This document shows positions 1 through 10,395 of a stretch of 64,000 bases of DNA, one piece after another. Made by a program: the position numbers and the translations under genes. The first letter of the stretch is position 1. Each line of letters starts with the position of its first letter. Under the pieces are notes generated by a model. The model saw only the letters and a list, made by a program, of their open reading frames with translations, made no database searches and had not been told where the DNA came from. The DNA is from Methanobrevibacter sp. (lineage in GTDB: Archaea; Methanobacteriota; Methanobacteria; Methanobacteriales; Methanobacteriaceae), in the NCBI RefSeq assembly GCF_017406825.1, contig NZ_JAFQXT010000011.1, positions 1 to 64,000 on the forward strand, read 5' to 3'.

Positions 1-143
1 CCATTGTTGAAAGCATCAATATGTATAACAGCACTTTTGGATTATGGTTCATGTAGATTCCTCATTTAATAACAATAGTTATGTAAAAAATAGCATATAA
101 ATTTTGAGAAATTCTGAATTTAAAAAAAAAGAAAAAAAAGAAA

Positions 144-161
144 TAGAGAAATTAATCTCTA
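144..161 (-). terminator. hdrA terminator hairpin
   Basis: TAGAGA at 144-149 and TCTCTA at 156-161 form a 6-bp stem with a 6-nt loop just past the hdrA stop codon. On the minus strand it is followed by a long T-rich run (plus-strand A-rich tract at 121-140). This is the layout of a U-tract terminator. The left edge of the window (1-120) shows no coding signal. Confidence 0.5.
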
Positions 162-164
162 AAT

Positions 165-2150
165 CTATTTACCTAAGTCTTCAAGAGCAGCACTGATTTG
201 TGCCATAATTTGCTCGGTTTTGAAGTGTTGTTGGTTCATTGCACCAGATGGACATGCACCTACACAGGTTCCACATCCTTTACATAATGCGGAGTTGATT
301 TGTGCAAATTCTTTTCCGCCTACACCGGTTGCGATTGAAATAGCGTCGAATGGACATAATTCAACACATACTTGACAAGCACCACAAACGGTTTCGTCGT
401 TGGATGCAATAATAGGTTCGATTTCTACTTCTCCTTTTGCCATTGGGATAGCTGCTCTGGATGCAGCAGCTGAACCTTGTGCTACGGAGTCAGGAATATC
501 CTTAGGACCTTGTGCTACACCAGCAATGTAAACACCGTCAGTTAAGGTGTCAACAGGTCTGAGTTTTGGGTGAGCTTCCATGTAGAATCCGTCTGCAGAT
601 CTGGAAAGACCGAGAGTTTGTCTGAGTTCGTCAGATCCTGCAGAGTGTTCGAGACCAACGCTTAATACGACTAAGTCGTAAGTGTATTCGGTTACTTTGC
701 CGAGTAAAGTGTCTTCTGCTCTGATAGTTAAGGTTAAATCATCGTTTTCGAAGATTTGTGCAGGTTTACCTCTGATAAATTCAATACCGTATTTTTCTTG
801 AGATGTTTTGTAGAACTCTTCGTATCCTTTACCGAATGAACGGATATCCATGTAGTAACAGGTTACTTCGGTATCAGGTTCGTGGTCAATACATAATTGA
901 GCGTTTTTCATGGAGTACATACAACATACTCTGGAACAGTATGGTTTACCGATTTGTTCATCTCTTGAACCTACACAGTGGATGAATGCTACACGTTTAG
1001 GTTCGATACCGTCGGAAGGTTTTACAACGTGTCCTCCGGTAGGACCGGATGCGTTAATCATCCTTTCAATTTCCATAGCAGTGATTACGTTTGAGAAACG
1101 GCCGTATCCGTATTGGTAAATTCCGGATGGGTCGAATGGGTCGTAACCGATAGCAGCAACGATAGTACCAACTTCTAATTCGATGATTTCAGGTTGTTGG
1201 TTGTGGTCGATTGCTTCAGGTCCGCATGCCTGTACACATAAGTTACATTCGATACAGTAGTCTTTGTCGATTGTAGCGCATAATGGTACAGCTTGAGGGA
1301 ATGGGATGTATGCAGCTTTTACCATACCGACACCTTCGTCGTAGTAGTTAGGTATTTCGATAGGACAAGCTTCTTGACAGGATCCACATCCAGTACATAA
1401 TGCTTCGTCTACGTATCTAGGTTTTTTCTCAACTTTTACAGTGAAGTTTCCGATGAATCCGTCAACTTCTTTAACTTCTGCATAGGAAATCAATTCTATG
1501 TTTTCGTGTTTTGCACAGTCTACCATCTTAGGTGCTAAGATACACATTGAACAGTCAAGAGTAGGGAATGTTTTATCTAATTGTCCCATCCTTCCACCGA
1601 TGGTTGGGTTTCTTTCTACAACGTAGGTTTTGAAGCCCATGTCAGCTAAGTCTAAGGAAGTTTGGATACCAGCGACTCCACCACCGATAACTAATGCTTT
1701 GTTATCTACTGCTACTTTGGTAGCTTCTAATGGTTCGAGTAATCTTGCTTTTGCAACAGCCATACGTGTTAAGTCTTTAGCTTTTGCGGTAGCTTCTTCA
1801 GGTAAATCCATGTGTACCCAGGAGTCTTGTTCCCTTAAGTTTGCAAATTCAAATAAGAACTTGTTTAATCCAGCTTCTTCTACACATCTACGGAATGTAG
1901 GTTCGTGAAGACGAGGGGAACATGCTGCTACAACAATTCTGTTTAAGTTTTTCTCTTTAATGTCCTCTTGGATCATAGCTTGACCAGGGTCGGAACACAT
2001 GTATTTGTAGTCAGTTGCGTATACAACGTTTGGAAGTGACTTTGCGTATTCAGCAACGTCAGGACAGTCGACTACTCCACCAATGTTCACACCACAGTGA
2101 CAAACATAGACACCTATCCTAATTTCTTCATTATTTATTTCTTCTGCCAT
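165..2150 (-). CDS. hdrA: CoB-CoM heterodisulfide reductase subunit A
   Basis: HdrA is the flavin and iron-sulfur subunit of the cytoplasmic HdrABC-Mvh complex. By flavin-based electron bifurcation the complex reduces CoM-S-S-CoB and ferredoxin with H2 electrons in the last step of methanogenesis. The 661-residue length is normal. Visible are an N-terminal Cys-rich region (CHCG near residue 17), the FAD dinucleotide-binding motif GGGVAG (156-161), a Cys pair just after it (near 200), two central ferredoxin motifs ([12 protein letters not shown] and [12 protein letters not shown]) and two C-terminal [4Fe-4S] motifs ([12 protein letters not shown] and [12 protein letters not shown]). The start has a good Shine-Dalgarno (AAGGTGA). 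hdrB and hdrC are not adjacent, as is usual in Methanobacteriales where hdrA is separate from hdrBC. It is transcribed alone, with an AT-rich promoter at 2151-2448. Confidence 0.97.
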   Translation of the reverse strand: MAEEINNEEIRIGVYVCHCGVNIGGVVDCPDVAEYAKSLPNVVYATDYKYMCSDPGQAMIQEDIKEKNLNRIVVAACSPRLHEPTFRRCVEEAGLNKFLFEFANLREQDSWVHMDLPEEATAKAKDLTRMAVAKARLLEPLEATKVAVDNKALVIGGGVAGIQTSLDLADMGFKTYVVERNPTIGGRMGQLDKTFPTLDCSMCILAPKMVDCAKHENIELISYAEVKEVDGFIGNFTVKVEKKPRYVDEALCTGCGSCQEACPIEIPNYYDEGVGMVKAAYIPFPQAVPLCATIDKDYCIECNLCVQACGPEAIDHNQQPEIIELEVGTIVAAIGYDPFDPSGIYQYGYGRFSNVITAMEIERMINASGPTGGHVVKPSDGIEPKRVAFIHCVGSRDEQIGKPYCSRVCCMYSMKNAQLCIDHEPDTEVTCYYMDIRSFGKGYEEFYKTSQEKYGIEFIRGKPAQIFENDDLTLTIRAEDTLLGKVTEYTYDLVVLSVGLEHSAGSDELRQTLGLSRSADGFYMEAHPKLRPVDTLTDGVYIAGVAQGPKDIPDSVAQGSAAASRAAIPMAKGEVEIEPIIASNDETVCGACQVCVELCPFDAISIATGVGGKEFAQINSALCKGCGTCVGACPSGAMNQQHFKTEQIMAQISAALEDLGK

Positions 2151-2187
2151 ATTAATTCACCTTGTACAAGTCGTGAAAAATATCTAA

Positions 2188-2200
2188 TATATATAAAAAA
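2188..2200 (-). promoter_or_regulatory. Probable hdrA TATA box
   Basis: On the minus strand this reads TTTTTATATATA, about 40 nt upstream of the hdrA ATG, leaving room for a short leader that contains the AAGGTGA ribosome binding site. The remaining 2201-2448 is AT-rich with further TATA-like words and shows no gene or obvious RNA fold. Confidence 0.4.
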
Positions 2201-2448
2201 TTGCAATTTTAAAAATAGATATAAATTTTTACATAGTATTAGATATACTAATGTAGTAAATACACATATATAAACTTATTTATAAATCTCTTGGAGTAAA
2301 GTTTATATATGAGAAGAGAAAATCTCTTTAAAAATAGCTTTAAATTTCTAACTAAGGCTAAATCTTCATTATTGACTCAAATAAAGTTTAATTTTACTTT
2401 TTTTAATAAACGATAAATTTAGGTTAATTTAAATTATTACTTTTTTGG

Positions 2449-3354
2449 CTAAATTAACATAATTATCACGGGGAGTGTAATCAAAGAGATTACAGTGTTG
2501 ATCAATATGCAGTCCGAAGTCAGTTCATAGTCAAGCTTGTATGTAATCGAAAGTAACAAGGACATCATCCCGGATGGCATAGCGGCCTCGACAACGCAAA
2601 CAGTGTGTTGAAGGTCAACCAAACCGATTTTTGAAGCGATGATGAATGCGACGGCCGGGAAAAATGCCAATTTCATGACTGAAGTGAACGCAATCATGAA
2701 CCTGCTTCTCTTTATTGCCGAAAAGTCAATCGACAAACCCAATGCTATCATGATTAGGGGAATGGCCCCCTGACCCAGATAATTAACTGTATTGTCAACC
2801 ACAGGCCCTATTGGAATGTTGAAGAAATTAAACCCCAATCCAAGGATAACCGCCCAAAGAGGAGGAAAAAACGAAATTCTTTTAACGGCTGCCTTTGCGG
2901 TTCCGCCAAACTTCATTATCAACAGGAATGACAAAATCAAAAAGATGCATAAAGTAGCCATGTCACAAAAGATTGCCCTTAAAAATCCATCCTGTCCAAA
3001 AATGCCTAAAGTTACCGGATAACCCATGAAAGCCGTATTGGCAATCATGACAGTAACCAAAACACTCCATAATGTCCTATCATCCAATCCCAATTGTCTT
3101 AAAATGAAATATGAAACAATTCCTGTAATGAATGATGAGGCCAAAATAACGAAGGGAAGAATACTTAATTTCGAAAGCAATGACAGGTCCGCCGAGTAGA
3201 TTGCATGAAAAATCATGCAGGGCATTAGAATGTACATTACTATCTTATTGAAGGGATCAATGTCTTTTTCGCTTAAAAAATCTATTCTTTTAAGGAAATA
3301 TCCGATTCCAATCATTATGATGATTGACAAAATAGTAATCTCAATAGCATTCAT
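2449..3354 (-). CDS. AEC family transporter (auxin efflux carrier type)
   Basis: A 301-residue integral membrane protein with about ten hydrophobic segments spread over the whole length. The typical split of the AEC/PIN-like family is visible: five helices, a short central loop (about residues 155-170) and five more helices. Mid-protein features include a cluster around NTAFMGYPVTLGIFG (about 105-120) and, in the second half, GQGAIPLIMIALGLSI (about 194-209), both characteristic of AEC carriers. Family members export or import organic anions (malate, malonate, amino acids) in bacteria and archaea. The substrate here cannot be read from sequence. The gene is monocistronic between hdrA and radA, with no functional neighbour. 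Confidence 0.85.
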   Translation of the reverse strand: MNAIEITILSIIIMIGIGYFLKRIDFLSEKDIDPFNKIVMYILMPCMIFHAIYSADLSLLSKLSILPFVILASSFITGIVSYFILRQLGLDDRTLWSVLVTVMIANTAFMGYPVTLGIFGQDGFLRAIFCDMATLCIFLILSFLLIMKFGGTAKAAVKRISFFPPLWAVILGLGFNFFNIPIGPVVDNTVNYLGQGAIPLIMIALGLSIDFSAIKRSRFMIAFTSVMKLAFFPAVAFIIASKIGLVDLQHTVCVVEAAMPSGMMSLLLSITYKLDYELTSDCILINTVISLITLPVIIMLI

Positions 3355-3411
3355 TAAATGTTAATTTAGTAAAAAAAGTATAAAAAAGTTAAGAAAAAAA
3401 AGAAAATAAAA

Positions 3412-4347
3412 TTAACTAACGATACCTTCGCTAGTAATTTTAAATACGCATTCGCCTTCAGGCAAATGAGGAGAATCCACTAAACGTGCAATCCTTTTTC
3501 CGGCCAAACCTTTTTTAAGCCAAATCCTGTAAGTGGATGCGTGACCTAAAACGTGACCGCCGATAGCCTTTGTAGGGCTTCCGAAGAATGAATCAGGTTT
3601 AGCTTGAACCTGGTTAGTTAAAAATATTGCAACATTGTAGGTGTTTGCAATTTGTTGAAGTGAATGCAAATGTTGGTTTAATTTTTGTTGCCTTACGGCA
3701 AGAGATTCCCTTCCGACATATTCCGCTCTGAAGTGAGCCATTAATGAATCAACAATGACCAATTTAACATTGACTCCGCTTTGAATGAGTTCATTGATCT
3801 TATCGACCATCAGGATTTGATGGGCTGAATTGAATGCGCGTGCCACATGAATTCTGCTTAAAACCTGCTCGGTGTCAAGTTCAAATCCTTCTGCAATTTG
3901 TCTAACCCTTTCAGGACGGAAAGTGTTTTCAGTGTCGACGAATACGCATTCGCCTTCAAGACCGCCAAGTTCTTTTGGTAATTGAACAGTAACAGCTAAT
4001 TCGTGGGAAATTTGACTTTTACCTGATCCGAATTCACCGAATACTTCAGTGATTGACTGGGTTTCGATTCCTCCACCGATCAAGTCGTTGAATTCCTGAC
4101 TTCCGACAGTGATGTGTCCTACGTCTTTTCTTCTTTCATCTACTTCCAATGCTGTTTCGAAAGTAATGTTTTCAGCTCTACGTGCAGCTTCAATAACTTT
4201 TTCCGCAACACCTTCGCCTATTTCCGCTTTGACTGATAATTCCTTTGGAGTAGCAGTGGCTAATCTCATCATATCAGCAAAACCTGCGTCTTTCAATTTT
4301 TCTGCTGTTTTTTCACCAACACCTGGTAAATCTGCTAATTCTACCAT
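3412..4347 (-). CDS. radA: DNA repair and recombination protein RadA
   Basis: Archaeal RecA/Rad51 recombinase that forms ATP-dependent filaments on ssDNA and catalyses strand exchange. The N-terminus has the helix-hairpin-helix domain ([14 protein letters not shown], residues 4-17). The ATPase core has Walker [10 protein letters not shown] (near 105) and Walker [13 protein letters not shown]. The DNA-binding loop region follows ([13 protein letters not shown]), then the C-terminal [14 protein letters not shown] segment typical of RadA. The start was set at 4347 ([10 protein letters not shown], 311 residues): a GAGG ribosome site lies 10 nt upstream, and this matches other RadA N-termini, whereas the ATG at 4356 would sit right on the ribosome site. 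It lies just downstream of rpa with a 20-nt gap, so the two ssDNA-handling proteins are probably co-transcribed. Confidence 0.97.
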   Translation of the reverse strand: MVELADLPGVGEKTAEKLKDAGFADMMRLATATPKELSVKAEIGEGVAEKVIEAARRAENITFETALEVDERRKDVGHITVGSQEFNDLIGGGIETQSITEVFGEFGSGKSQISHELAVTVQLPKELGGLEGECVFVDTENTFRPERVRQIAEGFELDTEQVLSRIHVARAFNSAHQILMVDKINELIQSGVNVKLVIVDSLMAHFRAEYVGRESLAVRQQKLNQHLHSLQQIANTYNVAIFLTNQVQAKPDSFFGSPTKAIGGHVLGHASTYRIWLKKGLAGKRIARLVDSPHLPEGECVFKITSEGIVS

Positions 4348-4367
4348 AATAATCATTCCTCACTTGT

Positions 4368-6962
4368 TTAATAGTATTTTTTTAATAGTTTTTTAGGATT
4401 TAACCTGCTAGTTTCATAATATTGATCAAAGCTAACATTAGCAATAAATTCAATAGTTTGATTTACTAAATCTTCAATTTTATCTTCAATTCCATAACCG
4501 TCGGCAATTGCATTGACAATTTCATCAGTCTTCATGCCTATGAGTTCTTCAGCCAAATTGCCGAAGAATGTAGCTTGAATTTCGGTTCCATCTGAAACGG
4601 TTGTAGGAATCATGAGTGTGTACCTCGGTTCATCAAAGACATGTCCGCAGTTGTCGCAAATGTATTCATCTTCTCCTTCCTCAACACCCGCACCGCAATT
4701 AGGACATTTTGCGAGTAGGTTCCTGTTAGTTGACACCTCTATAATCTCAGCAGTGATGTGTACATTGGTATCATCCTCTGACAATGATTCTATGGATTTG
4801 GATACGAAAATCATCTCCATCAGTTCATCCGGAGAAGGTAATTTTTCCAATTCTGTTTCGCTAGGATCCAATAATGTAGTGGCGCTTGATACACTGGCTT
4901 CAATACGGTTATCCATATCTAAAGTTAAACGAGGGTTCTTGATTTTGAGCGCTTGACCTAATTCATATTCTTTTTTGGCGTCGTCATTCCATAAAACAAC
5001 CCTGAGTGAACCTGTGTCATCGGCTATCTCAATATTTCTAACATGACCTTCATCGCCGTTGTCTCTGTCAAATTTGCGCACCTCATTCAAATCGATGATT
5101 CTTCCAATGATGATTGTGTCCTGCTCATCCTCATCCAAATCGGAAATCTTTTTGTAGTCATAAAGGGCTTTTTCCAATGTTTCTAATTTAGGGATAAACA
5201 TGGCAGATGCTTCTTCTTCTGACAATCTGATAATTCTTGAACCACCGCCAACATTTAAATCAACACTGTACATTCCTAGTCTTGATCTTGCATTTTCAAT
5301 TCTGTAAGCTTCGCCTACACCATAATCCCCTTGAGCTTTTTCATTCCAGAATGATAATCTGACTTTGCCTGATTCATCAGCAATCATTGCAGAACGGACC
5401 ATTCCAACTTCACCTGTGTCGCGTTGGAATTCTCTAGGGTCTTCAACAGATAAGATTCTGCCGATTATGTCTATTTCTATGCCGTCATCATCCATTAACT
5501 CTACTTCACCGATAGGGGTTGGGTGTAACTCTTCTCTTAATGAATTCAATTCATCCAATTCTTCAACAGACAAGTTTTGTGGATTAATTGTAATTTGAGT
5601 ATTAAAATTAGTATTCATGGAGTATTGACTTTGAGTATATTCATCATAGCGAACGTCTCCTCCTATGATTTTGATTATGTCACCTTTATTGATTGGCAGT
5701 CCGGTGTCATCTCCCCAAACTGTCACTCTAATTTCGCCGGTTGTGTCTCTGACGTCAAAGTTTCTTAGCTTTCCTTCGGTGTTGTCGGTTTTTCTTGTGA
5801 ATAATTTAATGTCCTGAAGTCTTGAAACAATACCTATGATGGAAACATCCCTTTGCTCACTTAAATCTCCGATTGGTGTGAATTCCTGGACGATTTCGGG
5901 AACGTCATAATCTCCTTTGATGATTCTTCCATCCCAGTGTGTCAGTGTTATTTCATTTTCTCCGTCACGATTTGGTCTTTCCCTTGCTTGTGCCTGAAGG
6001 ATTTTAACTGTATCGCCGTCTTCAAGTCCCAATTCATCGATCAGTTCGACGTTTTTATTCCATAATGTATAAGAGATTTGTCCTGAACCGTCCTGCAATT
6101 CAAGTGATGCAACTTTTCCTTCTTTTCCATTTTTCTCATAACTTCTTATAGTTGGGATTCTGAGAATTCTGGCGATTATATTGACTTTAGTTTCAGGCTC
6201 GATGTCTGAAATATTTGTTATTTCCTCTTCGTAAGCAGGGTATTTGGAAGGGTCTTCCTCCAGTTTGATTACAACGGACCTTGGTCTTAGATTGGCTTCG
6301 AGTCCTGAGTATCCCTCTTTAATATCAACTTCTTTAATTTGTATGATGTCCCCTTCTTCGACATGTCTCAGCAATTTAATGTTCTGAGTCCAGAAAACCG
6401 CTCTAATTTGGCCGGTATTGTCCTTTAACTCGACATTGCAGACTTCGCCGCTTGTACCTTTACGGGTTTTGAAGGACCTTTTATTTGAAATTGAAACTAC
6501 TCTTCCTGAAATGGTAACGTCCCTGCTGCCTTTTTCCAGCTTATCTATGGTGTCGATATTGTATTCTGGTTTTTCGGAAACGACTTCAACTTCATCGGTG
6601 ACCAATTCGCCTACAACCATATCGGCTAAACTGACATCGGTCATGAACGGGTTTTCAATTTCCTTTTGTCTGAACTGTTCCATTCTTGTGAAAAATTCTT
6701 CTTCTGAAATTTGATTTTTGACTTTATCATATCTTTCCTGAAGGTCCTCAGTCATTGTAAATGACCCTTCTTCAATTTTATTGTCGAAGATGTCTGTATC
6801 CATGCCTTTATAATTTTGAACTACCATTTGAGCAGCTCCAAAATCATCGATGAAGTCTATTTCATCGTTATCGGACTTTATTTTCTCCAATTCTGCTAAG
6901 AACTCTTCTTGTGAAAGTATATCTTTAACTTTTTCGTATTCTTCTAAAATTTTTTCTTGCAT
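4368..6962 (-). CDS. rpa: Replication factor A, single-stranded DNA-binding protein
   Basis: A large 864-residue euryarchaeal RPA. Residues about 5-50 and 76-122 are two related helical segments (EKVKDILSQEEF and DKVKNQISEEEF). Then come five OB folds, each recognisable by a pattern ending in G-x-[IV]-R-x-x-[FLV]-W: about 140-237, 250-350, 365-465, 480-585 and 605-700. A final OB-like domain (about 725-830) contains a zinc finger (CPNCGAG and CDNCGHV). It coats ssDNA during replication and repair and feeds RadA, whose gene follows at once. Its length exceeds the roughly 620-650 residues recalled for RPA of Methanothermobacter and Methanocaldococcus. The start ATG at 6962 follows GAGGGG at a short distance. 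Confidence 0.93.
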   Translation of the reverse strand: MQEKILEEYEKVKDILSQEEFLAELEKIKSDNDEIDFIDDFGAAQMVVQNYKGMDTDIFDNKIEEGSFTMTEDLQERYDKVKNQISEEEFFTRMEQFRQKEIENPFMTDVSLADMVVGELVTDEVEVVSEKPEYNIDTIDKLEKGSRDVTISGRVVSISNKRSFKTRKGTSGEVCNVELKDNTGQIRAVFWTQNIKLLRHVEEGDIIQIKEVDIKEGYSGLEANLRPRSVVIKLEEDPSKYPAYEEEITNISDIEPETKVNIIARILRIPTIRSYEKNGKEGKVASLELQDGSGQISYTLWNKNVELIDELGLEDGDTVKILQAQARERPNRDGENEITLTHWDGRIIKGDYDVPEIVQEFTPIGDLSEQRDVSIIGIVSRLQDIKLFTRKTDNTEGKLRNFDVRDTTGEIRVTVWGDDTGLPINKGDIIKIIGGDVRYDEYTQSQYSMNTNFNTQITINPQNLSVEELDELNSLREELHPTPIGEVELMDDDGIEIDIIGRILSVEDPREFQRDTGEVGMVRSAMIADESGKVRLSFWNEKAQGDYGVGEAYRIENARSRLGMYSVDLNVGGGSRIIRLSEEEASAMFIPKLETLEKALYDYKKISDLDEDEQDTIIIGRIIDLNEVRKFDRDNGDEGHVRNIEIADDTGSLRVVLWNDDAKKEYELGQALKIKNPRLTLDMDNRIEASVSSATTLLDPSETELEKLPSPDELMEMIFVSKSIESLSEDDTNVHITAEIIEVSTNRNLLAKCPNCGAGVEEGEDEYICDNCGHVFDEPRYTLMIPTTVSDGTEIQATFFGNLAEELIGMKTDEIVNAIADGYGIEDKIEDLVNQTIEFIANVSFDQYYETSRLNPKKLLKKYY

Positions 6963-7113
6963 ACCAAACCCCTCATAGAAAAGTTAATTATAATTTTATA
7001 ATCATAGTGTATATAAAGTATTAGAGAGAGCATTTGAAAAGTATTCCCAACTGATATTATCAAAAAAATTTAATATAAATATTGGCAAAGTGCACAAATG
7101 TGAAAATGCACAG

Positions 7114-8517
7114 TTAATATGCATTCGGATTTTTCTTTAAAGTGGTTTTAATCATGATCCCCAAATCCAAACCCATGTGCCAGTTTTCCACATACTCTAT
7201 ATCATATTCTATACGTTTTCTTATTGAAGTATCGCCACGGCATCCATGAATCTGGGCCCATCCTGTCAAGCCGGGTTTCACCTGATGCTTAACCATATAT
7301 TTGGGAATTGTTTCCCTGAACTGCTCCACGAAAAATGGCCTTTCAGGTCTTGGACCGACAACGCTCATATCGCCTTTTAAAACGTTGAAAAATTGCGGCA
7401 ATTCATCAATGCTTGTTCTTCTGATTAAATCTCCCACTCTGGTTTTTCTTGGATCGTCACGTGTAGTCCATTCTGATTTTTCCTCATTAGGGTCCTGTAC
7501 TTTCATACTGCGGAACTTATACATCATGAATGTCTTACCATGATAGCCCATTCTTTCCTGTTTGAAGATTATAGGGCCTGGAGATGTTAATTTAATAGCA
7601 ATAGCTGTAATAATCATGATTGGTGAGGTTATAATGATTGCTATTATTGATATAATGTAATCAGAAGCGTATTTGATGAATTTATTGAAATTATCATCCA
7701 AAGGAACATAACGGATATTAATGATCGGAATGTCTTCAATCATGTCCACTGACGGCTGTGCCGGGAAGTATCTGATATAGTCCGGAATGATTTCCGCCTT
7801 GATTCCTACTCTTTCACAACTCTCCACTAGTTCATTGATTTTATAATAATATTTCAAAGGAATGGCTAAAACAACCCTATCATAATCGTTATTTTCCAGA
7901 ACCTTATCTATGTCTTTAAATGGAGCTATGATTTTGCTTCCTTCGATTTCTCTTCCCACATGGTCTGCCCTTCCCAAAAATCCGCTGACAACAAAACCCA
8001 GGTATGGGTTGGCGCGGATCTTACGGGCGAATGTGAATGCCAAATCGTTGTCCCCGACAATCAGGATATGCTTTAGGTTTTTGTTGTTGACTCTTAAATT
8101 CTTTAGAATGCTTCTAACTATGAACCTCTCAATTATTCCGAAGAATGTGGCTATGACTGCAAGCAGGAACAGCATGATTCTTGAGAAGTTAGGCTGATTT
8201 ATGATGAACAGTATTGAAACCAGAACAAAGAATGCGAGAATGTTAACCTTTATTATTTGTGTAGCTTCCGAAAACAGATTTTTATAAGTTCTGCGTGGTT
8301 TATATAGACCAAACCCGAAGTATAATATCAGATAAACAGGAATGACAGCCAAAACTAAAAATAGAAGGTAACTGAAAAAGCCCAAATGTCCTCCGATAGG
8401 TCCGAATAAAGTGGTTTTAAACCTTAACCAGAAAGAGCATACGAGTGATAGAATAATGACTAGAACGTCAATTAATACCAATAAAATATTCAATGCCCTT
8501 TGATTTTCCTTTATCAT
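7114..8517 (-). CDS. Exopolysaccharide-type sugar transferase (polyprenyl glycosylphosphotransferase)
   Basis: Initiating phosphoglycosyltransferase of the WbaP/CpsE/EpsL class, which moves a sugar-1-phosphate from a nucleotide sugar to a polyprenyl phosphate carrier in the membrane. Layout: 467 residues, four to five N-terminal membrane helices (about 10-165), a Rossmann-like CoA-binding domain (about 150-260), one more hydrophobic segment (285-310) and the C-terminal bacterial sugar transferase domain. The latter shows SPGPIIFKQERMGYHG, YKFRSM, RRTSIDELPQFFNVLKGDMS and GPRPERP, all signature motifs. It is the first enzyme for the surface polymer whose glycosyltransferases follow downstream on the same strand. 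The dehydrated sugar precursor is unknown. Confidence 0.9.
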   Translation of the reverse strand: MIKENQRALNILLVLIDVLVIILSLVCSFWLRFKTTLFGPIGGHLGFFSYLLFLVLAVIPVYLILYFGFGLYKPRRTYKNLFSEATQIIKVNILAFFVLVSILFIINQPNFSRIMLFLLAVIATFFGIIERFIVRSILKNLRVNNKNLKHILIVGDNDLAFTFARKIRANPYLGFVVSGFLGRADHVGREIEGSKIIAPFKDIDKVLENNDYDRVVLAIPLKYYYKINELVESCERVGIKAEIIPDYIRYFPAQPSVDMIEDIPIINIRYVPLDDNFNKFIKYASDYIISIIAIIITSPIMIITAIAIKLTSPGPIIFKQERMGYHGKTFMMYKFRSMKVQDPNEEKSEWTTRDDPRKTRVGDLIRRTSIDELPQFFNVLKGDMSVVGPRPERPFFVEQFRETIPKYMVKHQVKPGLTGWAQIHGCRGDTSIRKRIEYDIEYVENWHMGLDLGIMIKTTLKKNPNAY

Positions 8518-8564
8518 AATAACTACCTAAACTAGTTTATTATATATATTAAGTTAATTTATTA

Positions 8565-9422
8565 TTAACTTTTCTTTTTAAACAAATTTAAAAACAGTTT
8601 TAAAACACATAAAAGGGCAATTCCCAAATATACTATCCAGTTAACAAGGAAAAACGATTCTTTTGAATGGTGTTTTTTATAATAAACATACATTGCACGG
8701 TAAAATTCATATATCAACTTGGATTTTTGTTTTTTGCTGCTTGCACCTTTCAGGTGGGTGATTTTTGATTTTCCGTAATAGATTATTTTCCAGCCGGATT
8801 TTTTGATGCGGTAACACAAATCGATGTCCTCGCCGTACATGAAAAATGTCTCATCCAAAAAGCCTGCCATGTCAAGAGCTTCCTTTCTCATGAACATGAA
8901 AGCGCCCGTTAGGCAATCGATTTCATAGACCTCATCGTCCGGCAAATCCGTTAAATTATAATTGTCGTCCTTGCTTTTTGTTGGAATATGGAACAATCTG
9001 AAAAATGAGTTTTTGACGTTGGGAAAAGATCTCTTGCATGCCTTGTCAAGCTCGCCGTTTTCCAGAAGAACCCTGCAGCCGCACGCGCCAACATCAGGAT
9101 TGCTTTCCATGTAGTTATAGATGTCTTCCAAGGTTTTTTCCCAAACAATAGTGTCTGAATTTAAAAGAAGCTGATATTTACCTGTGGCTAGTCTTAAAGC
9201 CTGATTGTTTCCGGCTGCAAAACCGTTGTTCTGTTTGGATGCAATGAATTTGACTTTGTCACCGAAATAATCCCTTAATCTGGCCAAACTATCGTCTGCA
9301 GATGCGTTGTCCACTACAAATATCTCAAAACTGAATGGATAATCATAATCCAGAATGGAGTTGACCGTGTTTTTAGTTAACTCGAAGGTCTGATAGTTTA
9401 CAATAACAACTGAAAGGTCCAT
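8565..9422 (-). CDS. Glycosyltransferase family 2 (rhamnosyltransferase-like)
   Basis: GT2 (GT-A fold) enzyme. The N-terminal core shows LSVVIVNYQTFELTKNTV, then VDNASADDS, then LLLNSDTIV with a DxD-type metal site. ACGCRVLLENGELDKACKRSFP and FFMYGEDIDLCYRIKKSGW are typical of WcaE/RfbF-like rhamnosyltransferases. One hydrophobic segment near the C-terminus (about 255-280) could anchor it to the membrane. The start at 9422 (MDLSVV, 285 residues) is preferred because the GTG at 9431 lies in the AGTGAG ribosome site. It is spaced 12 nt from the next upstream GT2 gene, so operonic. dTDP-rhamnose made by the rml genes in this island is a plausible donor, by inference. Confidence 0.87.
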   Translation of the reverse strand: MDLSVVIVNYQTFELTKNTVNSILDYDYPFSFEIFVVDNASADDSLARLRDYFGDKVKFIASKQNNGFAAGNNQALRLATGKYQLLLNSDTIVWEKTLEDIYNYMESNPDVGACGCRVLLENGELDKACKRSFPNVKNSFFRLFHIPTKSKDDNYNLTDLPDDEVYEIDCLTGAFMFMRKEALDMAGFLDETFFMYGEDIDLCYRIKKSGWKIIYYGKSKITHLKGASSKKQKSKLIYEFYRAMYVYYKKHHSKESFFLVNWIVYLGIALLCVLKLFLNLFKKKS

Positions 9423-9434
9423 GAAACTCACTGA

Positions 9435-10394
9435 TTATTTTTTTAGAAATTTAAGGGTGTTAATAATTAATCTGTATTCGATTTTAAAATAATTTTTTGT
9501 ATTTTTGGATTCGAACTTTACCTTTTCGATTTTGCTCCTTGAGGAGAGGCCTTCGCGAATGCCTGACAGGTAAACCGGACCAAATCCTTTCTTTAAAAAG
9601 AATAAATATTTGATTAAAAAACCTAAAAACAGGAATATGAAGTTAACAATCTTCATTGGAATGGGAATATTCTTATAAACAACCCAAACATTGTTTCTGG
9701 CCGCTAAACGAACTTTAAAATCATTGTGGCGGCTTCCGCTTGTTGCACTTCCAATATGATATACGACAGCTTGGGGACATAAGAGATTCATATAGCCGTT
9801 GATTTTTGACCTTACTGCCAAATCCACATCCTCCATATAGGCAAAGAAGTTGTCGTCGAACATCCCTATCTCTTCGAGGAGCGATTTTTTATACATTGCG
9901 GCTCCGGCACAGGCAGAAAATATTTCGCGGACTTCAATATATTCATCGGAATTGTGATTTTCGCCTGTCTTTTTAGTCCAGGCCAGCAAATTGTATTCGT
10001 CTCCAACGTCATCGATTAATTCCTTGTTGTCGTATTGAAGCATCTTTGCCTGAAGTGAAAATATCCTGTCATCGCTAGAGATCAAATCAACCAATGCCTT
10101 AATGGAGCCCTTTTTAACTTCAGTGTCATTATTTAAAGAAAAGATGTATTCATATTGCGCTTCATTAATCCCCTGATTGACCGCCGGGGAAAAACCTACA
10201 TTCTCCTTGTTTTCGATTAGCCTGACGGGAAAGTCAAAGGATCTGCTTTTAATGTATTCCTTGCTGTTGTCGGTTGATCCATTATCGACTATGATAACCT
10301 CGCCTATGCATTCCGAATCTCTGTTAAGTGACTCGAAATATGTTTTCAGGAATCTTTCTCCGTTATAATTGGGTGTTACGACTGAAACTTTCAT
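9435..10394 (-). CDS. Glycosyltransferase family 2
   Basis: A 319-residue GT2 enzyme starting at 10394 (MKVSVVTPNYNGERF). Motifs: VDNGSTDNSKEYI, FSLNNDTEV (metal site), ACAGAAMYKKSLLEEIG and FFAYMEDVDLAVR, the acceptor-side ED motif of rhamnosyltransferase-like GT2s. A C-terminal hydrophobic stretch (about 245-270, FIFLFLGFLIKYLFFL) suggests membrane attachment. The ribosome site is weak (GATTAAC); translation is probably coupled to the upstream gene, whose stop overlaps. It is paralogous in layout to the gene at 8565-9422, so the pair may add successive sugars to one repeat unit. Confidence 0.86.
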   Translation of the reverse strand: MKVSVVTPNYNGERFLKTYFESLNRDSECIGEVIIVDNGSTDNSKEYIKSRSFDFPVRLIENKENVGFSPAVNQGINEAQYEYIFSLNNDTEVKKGSIKALVDLISSDDRIFSLQAKMLQYDNKELIDDVGDEYNLLAWTKKTGENHNSDEYIEVREIFSACAGAAMYKKSLLEEIGMFDDNFFAYMEDVDLAVRSKINGYMNLLCPQAVVYHIGSATSGSRHNDFKVRLAARNNVWVVYKNIPIPMKIVNFIFLFLGFLIKYLFFLKKGFGPVYLSGIREGLSSRSKIEKVKFESKNTKNYFKIEYRLIINTLKFLKK

Positions 10395-10395
10395 G

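Noticed and set aside
1630-1908. Plus-strand ORF of 92 codons inside hdrA
   Set aside because: Opposite-strand shadow of a strongly conserved gene; the translation has no recognisable features.
2164-2169. TGTACA in the hdrA leader as a TRP box
   Set aside because: Single copy between TATA box and start codon, part of a short palindrome; no reason for tryptophan control of hdrA.
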